DNA of 64,000 nt from Phialocephala subalpina. Lineage: Eukaryota > Ascomycota > Leotiomycetes > Helotiales > Mollisiaceae. Shown piece by piece: positions 22,864 through 32,436 of this stretch. The translations under genes were made by a program, and so were the position numbers. The notes below the pieces were generated by a model. That model was not told where the DNA came from and searched no databases. It saw only the letters and a program-made list of their open reading frames with translations. Each line of letters begins with the position of its first letter. Position 1 is the first letter of the stretch. The stretch covers positions 62,001-126,000 of the forward strand of contig FJOG01000017.1 in the NCBI GenBank assembly GCA_900073065.1, read 5' to 3'.

Positions 22864-24317
22864 TCATGAGGCCTGGCTAGTAGGCTCTGCATTCTCAACC
22901 GATGCAGGCCGTGGAAATTGATATGTGGATGATCCAGGGAACTTGGGCTCCATCTTCGGAATCGACGCTGGCATAGCGTTTGCATTTGGTGAAAGTCGAC
23001 GAGATGGTGACGACGCCCTCGAGTTGATTGCGCTGTTGGAGGCAGGTTGCAACGCGCTATCATCTTCTGCAGGAAGCTGAGGAACCATAGCTGACGAGCT
23101 TAATATTGTGGTAAGCACTGGTTTAGTTGATTGTTCCCCCATCTCGATCTGAGACGACGCTGTCAGAGGGGCTGAGGGAATTGGTATATGCTCAATCGTA
23201 TCTCTAGAGCTTCTGCCAGATGGCAATACGAATATTGGTGGGGGCTTTCGCTTCCTTCTTGGTGTTGCATCGGATGATGTAGATGACTCAAAAGAAGGGC
23301 TCCTACTTCCTTCACGTTGCTGCTTAACAGGACTTGGTTTTGCGATTGGTGATTTGATGTTGGTTTTCGATGACAGAGGACGACCTTCGGAGTACGGCGT
23401 CTCTCCTCGCTGTAATCTCGCATCAACAAGCCGTTCAGTGACTTGACGACTAAGTGGAATCTCGTCCCCACCTCTCCTGCTGCTACCGTTGCTGCTCGCT
23501 CTACTTCTGTTGACTCTCTCCTTGCCTTCCATGACCTTTGCAGCAGGTGGAGGCTGGAGCATCCACCTAGTTTCATCCCTGCTTGCGGGAGCTGTACTGA
23601 CGACAGGAGGATGTAGGTCGTTCACAGGTGGATTCTTCGCTAAGTAATAACTCGATGGATTCTCCTCCTCCTTCAGAGGACCACTTCTGCTCAATCGCCC
23701 TTCCAGTAAGCGACCCGCTGAAGTTCCAGCCCTCGCAATGGCATCCATGATCCTCTGGCCTGGCCCGGCAATGTCATGGCCCCAAAGTGCCTCATCCTCC
23801 CTTTGATATCTCTTTCTATTCCATCCTTCTCCAGATATTCGTGAGCCCTCTGTAGCATTTGTAGGGCTACTTGGACCATCGGACTGGCTCATAGCAGTAC
23901 TGCCAGCATAGCTGCTCCCCTGGCCTGCCGTATTGAGAGCCCTCTGACTTGCATTCTTACTTCCATTCTTCTGCTTCGGCGGACCTGGCCCCATCATAAT
24001 CTCCTCTGTCCAATATGGATTCGTACTGAAGGGCGATGGGTGCCTGTATAGGCCTGGCTGTTCTGTTTCCAATGCATGCTTCTCAGCTCGTTCTTTCTTG
24101 GCCTGTACCTTTGCTTTCCGTCGGTGTGAGATCTTCGCACAGGTGCTCTAATTCTGGAAATTAGTTTCCTGTCCTTGTATATGTCGAGAGCAGAGATGCA
24201 TGTCTTAGAAGTGGCTCCCGAGACAGCACGTCAGAGGGAATAATGCTGCCAGGAATTGATACTTACACATGAAAGAACGTAGTAGGCAACGCTCTGCAAT
24301 GCGACTGGCAGCGACAT
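22864..24317 (-). CDS. Conserved fungal protein of unknown function with N-terminal hydrophobic segment
   Basis: Exons 24317-24267 (17 codons) and 24147-22864 on the minus strand; 444 residues, 119-bp intron. The short first exon encodes MSLPVALQSVAYYVLSC, a hydrophobic amphipathic segment. It is followed at once by a basic stretch (HRRKAKVQAKKERAEKH) and the block LYRHPSPFSTNPYWTEEI, which I recall as shared among filamentous ascomycetes. The remaining ~350 residues are disordered, Ser/Pro/Arg-rich, with repeated SP and RS sites suited to phosphorylation. The N-terminal Cys pair and hydrophobic start suggest membrane attachment, possibly by acylation. No function is assigned. Confidence 0.8.
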
Positions 24318-25423
24318 AGTGATCTGGTGTCACCGCAGATGCGCGGAGTGGTCGCGTGCTGAGGAACTCTGGCTACGAATTCATGAAGCCCTCCTTCCCA
24401 TTCCCAGATCTTGCTCAGCCCAATCGTCTACTTGGAGTTATGTTTGTTTCGAACGTCAATCAAGATCTCCGATTCGGAAAATGCCCAGTTCGACCGTGCT
24501 CTGTATTCTCTAAGACAAGTCGTGCTGCTGAATCTTTCGACGGAGTTGTAGTGCGGTATTTGCGACGAGTTACTACGGACGGTGAGGACAATCCGCTTCG
24601 CATGTCCGACTGGAGGAGGGAATCGCAATTGTCGTCGCTGAGCCGGAGGATGGCGAGTAAGGACAGGGAATGTAAGAAGATGCTGAGCAAGTGCAATTGG
24701 GGTGAAGGTCCTCGTTGGTGGCCTCTGGTGTTTCGCGTTGGAGGGACTGCTGTAGCGAGGTGCGCAGCGGTATCGATAAATGAGCTCGTTCCCCAAAGGC
24801 AGGTAGTCTTGATTGACCGAGGCTGCAGGATTTGCAGATTCTGGTGACTAAAAAGTATTCCTGGACTGTAAGAATGGGGATTGTGATGTATTGCATTGTA
24901 TGTATTGAACGGCACAAGTGATTGCCCGCTGCGCCAGGTCAGCGAGAGCCCCTCTCCTTTTCAAGATCCAGCGACTTGGATCTCCACTAGATGGCGCGGG
25001 ACGATTGTGTTGGCAGCTTCAAACTAATCGTCAGTCCACTTTTCAGACTCGAGGATCCTAAACCTCTAGAGACATATCATCGGTCATCCTTCATCTTCGA
25101 AAGCAATCCTCGAGTTTACACATCATCGCAATGTTTCAGAATAAAGGGTCTCTTTGAGACCTGATGGCTCAGATCCTTGTAGAAAGTGCAGCCTATTTGG
25201 GCAAGACCCCTGAACCGAAAGTGGCACGAGTGGGGTTGATTCCTTGTCGAGGTGCTGGGCACGCTCCAACATGGACAATGAAATTCACTTTCAAAAAGCC
25301 ATTGAGAAACAAAGAGGTCTCCACGGGCCAATCACCTTGCAATTGAATGGAGTATCTGGTCTGTGGTAGCCTTTCTCTTGCTCCTAGATGGGGCAGGTGA
25401 TATCATCAGCGTGTTTTATACAG
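24318..25423. other. Interval without supported genes
   Basis: About 1.1 kb. A 163-codon frame at 24356-24847 (+) overlaps equally long frames on the other strand and lacks protein-like features. The left part should be the promoter of the minus-strand gene starting at 24317. Confidence 0.45.
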
Positions 25424-25840
25424 CTACTTACCAACGAATCGTTTCTGCACGGGTTGGAAATTTCCACCACCAGCATAGCTTCTCATCAACTCAGCACATG
25501 AGAACATAATATCACAAGCACAATCAAGTCACGTATGAGAATGAGCTATTTGGATGGTTTGTATGTGAGTGATAAGAGCGAACCTGAGCAAGCCCAGCAG
25601 CCAAGTGGTTCTGATGTACAGGTGATGCAGCGGGGTGAAAAGGATCTTTTGCAGGGAAATGCCTAAACCCAGCAATTTTGTTGACCTCTTTTGTGTTGTA
25701 CTGAGAAGAAGAAACGGCCACGAACGCCATGCCAGTAAAACCCAAGGAGAACAGGTTACATGCAGAAAGTGGCCTATGCAATATCCGCGAAGTCCCAATG
25801 CCAGTTTATGCAAAGACGCATAAGCCATAGATTTGGCCAT
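25424..25840 (-). CDS. Candidate small conserved gene, 87 residues, three exons
   Basis: Not recognised. Reading the minus strand, exon 1 (25840-25760) encodes MAKSMAYASLHKLALGLRG and eight more residues. A textbook 59-bp intron (GTAACC...TTCTTCTCAG) leads to exon 2 (25700-25584), which ends HQNHLAAGLAQ. A third block (25489-25424) encodes LMRSYAGGGNFQPVQKRF and reaches a stop; the total length is a multiple of three. The intron before it uses a poor donor (GTTCGC) and a GAG acceptor, and splicing at 25431 into further exons is also possible, so the 3' half is uncertain. The basic amphipathic N-terminus could be a mitochondrial signal. Confidence 0.45.
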
Positions 25841-26011
25841 GCAAATGTGGAAGCAGAGCCACCCAATTACAAGGAAAAAGAAAACCACCCCCAATTTTTT
25901 TGGGCTAGAATCCAGATTTGGTGCAAAAGTCGTCAGCAGCGGTCGTCAGTCGTCAAATTTAGGCGATTCGATGATGTTGGTGCTGTCGACTCATCAAGCT
26001 TTGCTTGAAAC

Positions 26012-27331
26012 TTAAGCAACCTCCCACTCAGAATCCTCAATATCCTCCTTGCGCTGCTCAACAACCTCACCTTCCTTGACGAATACTTGATCCTGGGACC
26101 ACTTCTTGCCTGGTACTGTAGGAGCAGAGACTGGAGGAACCCCATATTCGTCCTTTTCACTGGCAGAATCCTTGGACCCATCGGAACTCTTGCCACCAGC
26201 CTTCTTCTTGCGCTTCTCCTTAGTCTTGACAGTCTGCCACGCCGCAGAATCCTCAACAGCAAACCTGATCTGCTCATCCTCTGTCATGTGCGCGTAGTCC
26301 TTCGCCAATTGACTGCCCGCCTCCTCGCTCTCGGAGTAGACCTTCTCAGCAGGCTTCGTGGTGACCTTGACATTGGGTTCATAGGTATCAAGTAGCTCAA
26401 CTGGCTTCGCAGGGGCACCGTTAGTACCGTTGCTACCATTGACCTCTGGGGGAGCAGTCCAAACAGATTTGGACGGTGCTTGAGAAGCCATGAACGCACT
26501 TCCATCCTTTGCGGCTCTGCCCTCAGCCTCTCTTGCAGTGCGTCGTTGTTTCTCCAGAAGAACCTGTCGCTCTTTCTCCTCTGCCTCTCGTGCAGCCTTC
26601 TTCTCTTCAGCCTTCTTTCGGTTCTGTCTCTGCTTCTTGGTCTCGGCAGGTTCGAATATTGCTTGTGGCTTTTGTGTCTTAGGAGCCGATGTCTTCGTGG
26701 ATTCGGTAAGCCTCAGAATGGAAGGACCACCAGTAGCTGGCTCCAGCATATCCGAGACATCCCCGCTAGAAGTTGGTTCTTTCGCATTGGTGGCGCCGAA
26801 ATCGGGTGAGTTCAATGGTGATTCATCATCGTCCGCATCACCTCCAGTGGTTGATGAAGGTGCAGTGGCATTGTCGGAGCTCTCAACGACTGGCTTGTCT
26901 TGCGCACGTCCTTGCTTGACTGACTTTGGTCGACTGGCGCCTTGCGACTTTGGGGCTGAGAGAGTGCCTGACTTCGCATTGGACATGAGACGAGCAAACT
27001 CCCGGGCATCGTTGTCGTTCTCTTCGCGGGATGTATCCTTCGACTCAAGCGCAGTGGTGACAGCTTCCTCGACGGCAGGCTTGTTCTGTGATTGTGCCTT
27101 CTTCTTCTGCGGTTTCTGAGAGGGCTTTACTGCCTGGTCACCGCTGCTTTGTCCACCATCCTTGCGAACCTTCTTGGCCTTCTGATCCTTCTTTGTCTCA
27201 ACGGCCCTGGTCGACGGCTTGACTTCTACAGCTCGACGGTGCTTGTTCTTGCGCTGGTTGTTCACGAAGTAGAATGTACCAGCAAGGGCCAGGATGACCG
27301 CCCAGCCTCCAATTGTAGTAGCGGTAGGCAT
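26012..27331 (-). CDS. Conserved fungal membrane-anchored, lysine-rich protein of unknown function
   Basis: 439 residues in one exon. ATG 27331 is chosen because the upstream in-frame start is only GTG. Residues ~7-24 (GGWAVILALAGTFYFVNN) form a single transmembrane segment followed at once by NQRKNKHRR, so the bulk faces the cytosol by the positive-inside rule. Most of the rest is disordered. A charged Glu/Lys/Arg coiled-coil (KKQRQNRKKAEEKKAAREAE) sits in the middle and a conserved-looking C-terminus holds AHMTEDEQIRFAVEDSAAW and KKWSQDQVFVKEGE. A tail-out ER or nuclear-envelope protein is likely. No function is assigned. Confidence 0.85.
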   Translation of the reverse strand: MPTATTIGGWAVILALAGTFYFVNNQRKNKHRRAVEVKPSTRAVETKKDQKAKKVRKDGGQSSGDQAVKPSQKPQKKKAQSQNKPAVEEAVTTALESKDTSREENDNDAREFARLMSNAKSGTLSAPKSQGASRPKSVKQGRAQDKPVVESSDNATAPSSTTGGDADDDESPLNSPDFGATNAKEPTSSGDVSDMLEPATGGPSILRLTESTKTSAPKTQKPQAIFEPAETKKQRQNRKKAEEKKAAREAEEKERQVLLEKQRRTAREAEGRAAKDGSAFMASQAPSKSVWTAPPEVNGSNGTNGAPAKPVELLDTYEPNVKVTTKPAEKVYSESEEAGSQLAKDYAHMTEDEQIRFAVEDSAAWQTVKTKEKRKKKAGGKSSDGSKDSASEKDEYGVPPVSAPTVPGKKWSQDQVFVKEGEVVEQRKEDIEDSEWEVA

Positions 27332-28028
27332 ATTGGCAGATGCCACCGATGTGGTGTGTGAGGATGTGTGAAGTTGTTGTACGGGGTCGAAGGGAAGGAA
27401 GGGGTTTATGGGTTGATGTCGAAATCGAGACTGTGACGTGTAGGATTGAAATCGACGGCTTCCGATTCACAGCCAGATGATACCCAACAGAAAGGGATCA
27501 AAGGAAGAAGGCTTCTGGTTAATGAGTGTGAATGATCGCGTACAGTCGCCGTCGATCGAAGTCGAGACGTGTTCGCTTTTGGCCCTTGCAAGGTGGTTTT
27601 GACAAGGTATCTGCAGCGTTGTGGATTGGCCAAGGAAAAGCGGAAAGAGCAACTAGGGGTCATTAACACGAGAACGGAGATAGTGAAGCGAGTACCGACG
27701 CTATTCCCACCTTGGAAGGTTGCAGTCCTTGATCACGTGCAGCGCTAGCCGATTACAGCTTTACTCTGCCACCGCCCAGCTCGGGTAGCAGTCCAGTAGC
27801 GCTCCGAGCTCGGTGGAGTTCATGATGCCCCTCTGAACGCTGCTTGGCACCGAAGCAACACTACTTCACACTAAGTCTGTACTTGGTCACACGATAAGGA
27901 GGTTGTGCTGGCAAGGACTTCTCGAGATATTTGAGATTATCAAGCGTTCGTATAGCTACATTTGCTCGACTTTAACATAGTCTTAGAGCTCTCCCTTGCC
28001 CCACCATCTACCCCTCATCACATCGAAC
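27332..28028. promoter_or_regulatory. Divergent promoter interval
   Basis: 697 bp between the divergent starts of the membrane-anchored protein gene and the nucleoside hydrolase gene. It must contain both promoters. No specific site is claimed. Confidence 0.45.
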
Positions 28029-29725
28029 ATGCCCCCGCTCAACAGAATCATCATAGATACAGACCCGGGCAAGCTTCTCCTACCCTCAAGAAAAGAGTTC
28101 ACCTTTCTAATTCACCTCAGGGGTCGACGATGTTCTTGCTATGCTACTGGCACTAGCTGCCAAGCCAGAGGAACTTGAAGTCCTGCTTTTGTCTGTGACC
28201 TATGGGAATGTGGAGGTTCAGAGGTGAGTGAATTACCAAATCCATATGACATTGCTGAGATAGATACATATAGCTGCCTACGAAATGTGGTTGCTCTGTT
28301 CCATGTGGTTGAGAAGGAGATGGAATGGCGAAGAGCCAGAGGTCAGCTGGAGGGATTCGGATGCATGTTGAGCTCGAAGCCAATCGTGGCCGTGGGAGCC
28401 GACCACCCACTGGAGGATGAGATACTGATGGCCGACTACTTCCGTAAGCTGTGAAGCCTTCGCAACCTGGCCTCGTACTGATGCAGTCTCAGATGGCGTT
28501 GATGGCTTAGCTGGTGTCCACACAAGTGTTCGTCCCTGCCATCCTTTGCCAGGCATATTGCTGACCAAAGCAGCACCCACATCTTTCTCCTTCAGATGCC
28601 TGGAAGACCTTGTTTCAACCTCCTACAGCAAACGCAAGTACAGCAGAGATCGCCGAGGCTAAAGAGCTAGCTACACCCACAACCTCTTTCCGAGCTTCTC
28701 AACTCCCGGCACACAAGGAGATTCTGCGACTTCTCAAGGAAAACCCGCGTGATACCATCACGATCGTTGCTGTTGGACCTTTAACCAACTTGGCTCTAGC
28801 TGCTGCTGAGGATACCGAAACTTTCTTGAGGGTCAAAGAAGTAGTTGTAATGGGAGGTGCTATCGACGTTGAGGGTACGCTCGAAGCAGAAAGCGTGAAA
28901 CCTCAAGCATATGCTGACACTTAGGCGCAGGCAACATCACACCAGTTGCAGAGTTCAACACGTATGCCGATGCTGTAGCAACTGCCCGTGTATTTGCTTT
29001 AACCTCCCCAAATCCTGCATCGACAATGCCCCCACCACCCTTAAAGATGTCGACATTACCTCCTTACCCAAGCAAGCTCTCAAGACAGCTCAAGCTCAGT
29101 CTCTTCCCTCTTGACCTTACCACTCCTCACACTCTGCAACGCTCTCACCTTATGGCCAAGCTGGATCCCCTGATCAAGCAAGGTAGCCCTCTGGCGGAGT
29201 GGACTTCTGCTTTTGTGCACAAGACATATGAGAAGATTGAGTCATTGACAAGAAAGCAACCTGATCCAGGATTGGAGATGCACGACCCTTTGACAATCTG
29301 GTACATGCTTACTCGTGAAGCACCTCAGTGGATGGGTAGCCCCAAGGGCCTGGAGGATATCAGAGTTGAAACCGCTGGACAATGGACTCGAGGTAAGTCA
29401 GAATTGATCTAGCAAGCAAAGTCGTTGATGATAGCTTGTTGCCTGGTAGGCTCCAATACTGATATACTTAGGAATGCACATCGTTGATCGACGACAGCGA
29501 AAGAAAGGCGGTGTTGTAGAACAAGTCAAGAGCCCAGGAGCCGTAGACATCACGAACCCCATGGAGAAGCTTATCGTTGCCAACGCTGATGGTGAGGGCG
29601 GTGATGCTCCAGGTGATAATGGAGGCTGGCTTTCTTTGCAGAAAGGAAATAGGATAAACAGAATTGTTGGTAGCCCGGGGGAAGAGGTCTTCGGCCCATA
29701 TCTGTTGGAGAGAATTTTTGGCTAG
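28029..29725 (+). CDS. Inosine-uridine-preferring nucleoside hydrolase family protein
   Basis: Hydrolyses the N-glycosidic bond of ribonucleosides in purine/pyrimidine salvage. Exons: 28029-28068, 28121-28223, 28274-28443, 28493-28525, 28596-28874, 28925-29392, 29472-29725; 448 residues. The family's Ca-binding DTDPGxDD motif is assembled across intron 1, whose donor is GC (GCAAGC...CACCTCAG), because splicing there gives DTDPG-VDD. Further motifs are TYGNV, FHGVDGLAGVH, TIVAVGPLTNLALA, VVMGGA and EFNTYAD. The C-terminal MHDP is the expected second metal/ribose site. Intron 4 has a weak donor (A|GTGTTC), so the residues around TNAWKT are uncertain. The family has diverse fungal members, so substrate preference is open. 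Confidence 0.93.
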
Positions 29726-30120
29726 TCTCGGAACGTAGGTTGGTTTAAATCGACTTCATTATATATGGATTAATCGCATCTGGACCGATGTATGGTATAA
29801 GATAACTCACTATGAGACAACGCGTTGAAGTTAGAGTCGGGCCGCATACAAGAATAGACACGAAGATTTGCTGCTTCAAGAAGATGCTTCGGCCCTGACG
29901 TGCCGAAATTCTGCCTCCGCAAGCTTTTGCTATTGTTCTACCTCGAAGCAACATCTAGTAAAGAGGTCATTGTCAATTCCCGTCTTGGAAGTCCACCAAA
30001 TGAATTTCCATCCCGCCTGAACGCCATATATGCAACAATGTCCCACCAGTTGTTTGGCTTCTCCTTCATTCCGCACTCGATCTTCATGAGATCTCGCAAT
30101 GGAATCTTGAGCATCGCCCT
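29726..30120. other. Interval between convergent genes
   Basis: 395 bp between the nucleoside hydrolase stop and the LSM8 stop. No credible frame is present. Confidence 0.5.
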
Positions 30121-30552
30121 TCATGAGTGTTTGACACCTCCAACGACAGCTCCCCTAACCTGTAGCCAATCGATGCTGTCATCCAGTTCTTCATCTACCA
30201 AGCCGACCACAACGACATTATCCCCTCGAACCAGATAAAGCCCATGGGGCACCTCGCTGGAGGGCTCAGGGTCATCTGGAGGTCGTATAATGCGCTCTAC
30301 GGTCTGTGACAGAACCTATCTTCTATTAATATCCCTCGTGAAATACGTGAAGACATGGAGCATACCAAGTTTGTCATTTGATCGCAAGAGAGTAAAGTTC
30401 CCACAAGCGTTCTCGAATCGCTGGTCAACACCAAGACCTTCTCTAACCAGCTGTCAGAATACGTTGTAAGCTTTGCAAGACCTAGTCGCGCATAGCGGGG
30501 TAAAGAAAATAGGTAGGGAAACCTTACTGTTGACATATGGTTGAAGAGACAT
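30121..30552 (-). CDS. LSM8: U6 snRNA-associated Sm-like protein LSM8
   Basis: Subunit specific to the nuclear Lsm2-8 ring, which binds the 3' oligo(U) of U6 snRNA for pre-mRNA splicing. Exons 30552-30528, 30442-30366 and 30315-30121 on the minus strand; 98 residues, the normal length. Sm1 (KKVLVLTSDSRTLVGTLLSCDQMTNLVL, here split across exons) is followed by the Sm2 motif GLYLVRGDNVVVVGLVDEE with its RGD/N core. The C-terminus DSIDWLQVRGAVVGGV is typical of LSM8 and separates it from LSM1. Splice sites were chosen by frame and family pattern (acceptors GGTTAG and AGATAG). The gene is divergent from VPS26 with a 310-bp shared upstream interval. Confidence 0.95.
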
Positions 30553-30862
30553 TTTGGAAGCTTCCGTTCTCGCTGCCGGCTGCGCGGCGCGAAGTCGAAG
30601 TGATTAGGACAGCTTGACTTGCGTATCGTCGGAGCAGACACGTCAAAAGGCTGATGTCGGTCCTGTCGCGTGGTGAATTGTGAAGCTCAAAGTTCCAATG
30701 AACTTCTAGAAAAAGTCTGTACTGCCAGAGGCTGAAGCCTTGTCTCGCTACGACGGCAACCTAGCGACAGCAACTCCGCCATAGCTTCAACATCCGCAAC
30801 TTGCGCGTCCAGCATTCGACTTTCCCACGGACATTGAAAAGGTCGGAATTGAGTCGCGCAAC
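30553..30862. promoter_or_regulatory. Compact bidirectional promoter of LSM8 and VPS26
   Basis: Only 310 bp separate the start codons of two divergent house-keeping genes, so regulatory DNA must be shared or overlapping. No defined motif is claimed. Confidence 0.5.
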
Positions 30863-31990
30863 ATGTCCGCCTTTTTCTTTTCGACGCCGGTCGATATCGA
30901 TATTGTTCTGGAAGATGGAGACGACAGGCAGATGGTGGATATGAAGACGGAGAAGGGGCGGAGAGAGAAGGCACCACTTTATAAGGATGGAGAGTCTGTG
31001 AAGGGAGCTGTCACAATACGACCGAAGGATGGAAAACGATTAGAGCATACTGGAATCAAGGTTCAGTTCATTGGCACAATTGGTAGCAAACTGAGGCATG
31101 TCTAGGGAAGAATAGCAAGCTGATTGCAATACAGAGATGTTCTTCGATCGAGGAAATCATTACGAATTCTTGTCTTTGGGACAAGAATTAGCTGCGCCTG
31201 GCGACCTACAACATCCCCAGGCATTCGAATTCAATTTCAAGAACGTCGAGAAGCAATACGAGTCCTATAGTGGCATCAACGTCCGACTACGATACTTCGT
31301 CCGAGTTACCGTATCTAGGCGCATGGCGGATGTGATCAGAGAGAAGGACATCTGGGTCTACTCGTACAGAATACCACCTGAGATGAACAGTTCGATCAAG
31401 ATGGATGTCGGAATTGAGGACTGTCTTCACATCGAGTTCGAATACTCCAAGTCGAAATACCACCTGAAAGATGTCATCGTAGGAAGGATATATTTCCTCC
31501 TAGTCAGACTGAAGATTAAGCACATGGAGCTCTCGATCATCAGGCGAGAAACTACTGGCGCCGCGCCAAATCAATACAACGAGAGTGAGACTCTGGTTCG
31601 ATTCGAGGTATGTCACATGTTGTGTTAGTTTAGGAGATATGCTCATTCTTCTAGATCATGGATGGTTCTCCATCAAGAGGAGAGACAATCCCAATCAGAC
31701 TCTTCCTCGGAGGCTTCGACTTAACACCCACTTTCCGAGAAGTAAACAAGAAATACTCCACAAGATACTACCTTAGTCTCGTGCTTATCGATGAAGGTAA
31801 ACCTCCCCCTTCCCGTCCCCTCCTCTAAACCCCAGCTTCTCTAACACTCCCAGACGCACGACGTTATTTCAAGCAATCCGAAATTGTCCTATACCGTCAA
31901 GCACCCGAAATTGCAGCCAGTGCAGGCCAGCAAACACAAATCGCTGGCGCTCCACCACCAGATAGATCACAGGTTCCTCAAGCAGCGTAG
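30863..31990 (+). CDS. VPS26: Retromer subunit VPS26
   Basis: Arrestin-fold subunit of the retromer cargo-selective trimer (VPS26-VPS29-VPS35), which returns receptors from endosomes to the Golgi. Exons 30863-31082, 31135-31607, 31655-31796, 31854-31990 give 323 residues. Clear family stretches include FFSTPVDIDIVLEDGD, YKDGESVKGAV, GIKVQFIGTIEMFFDRGNHY, FEFNFKNVEKQYESYSGINV, and near the end PIRLFLGGFDLTPTFREVN with KKYSTRYYLSLVLIDE. The C-terminal tail (Ala/Gln/Pro-rich) is variable in the family. Intact. Confidence 0.97.
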
Positions 31991-32436
31991 TCATAATAGC
32001 ATAGGTATGGATGGTGGAGTAATGAGCGTAGAGTATTATTTGTAACATAGACTCGTGACGAAATTCGTTCAACAAGGTTGCGATGAACAACATCAGCCCC
32101 AAAATGTGACAGATTTTTTGGTGCTGCGTAACTCGCAGTATTGTCTCTGATGGGCAATCACAGGGTAGCCTAGATGTGAGGCTACAGTGCGGTGAAGATG
32201 AAGTCTTGAACAATTGGCCTTCACATCTGCCAGTCACACCAATACCAAAGTCTACACAGCATGCAGAGTTAGCATGGTTTGGTGGTACTATTTTCTATTG
32301 GTTTGAGGCTACCTCCACGAACCATAATCAGTTCTTGAATGCATGCAGATGCTGCGGTATCTCCCAGCTATGTTTTTACACAAGTCGTCCATTTACTCCA
32401 ATACGCCTGAGCTATGTATGTCCTTTTTAGTAGAAA
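31991..32436. other. Interval between convergent genes
   Basis: 446 bp between the VPS26 and NUP120 stop codons. Nothing beyond probable 3' untranslated sequence is visible. Confidence 0.5.

Noticed and set aside
24356..24847. 163-codon plus-strand frame
   Set aside because: Equally long frames run on the opposite strand; no motif, no splice-linked extension, and it lies in the promoter area of the minus-strand gene at 24317.
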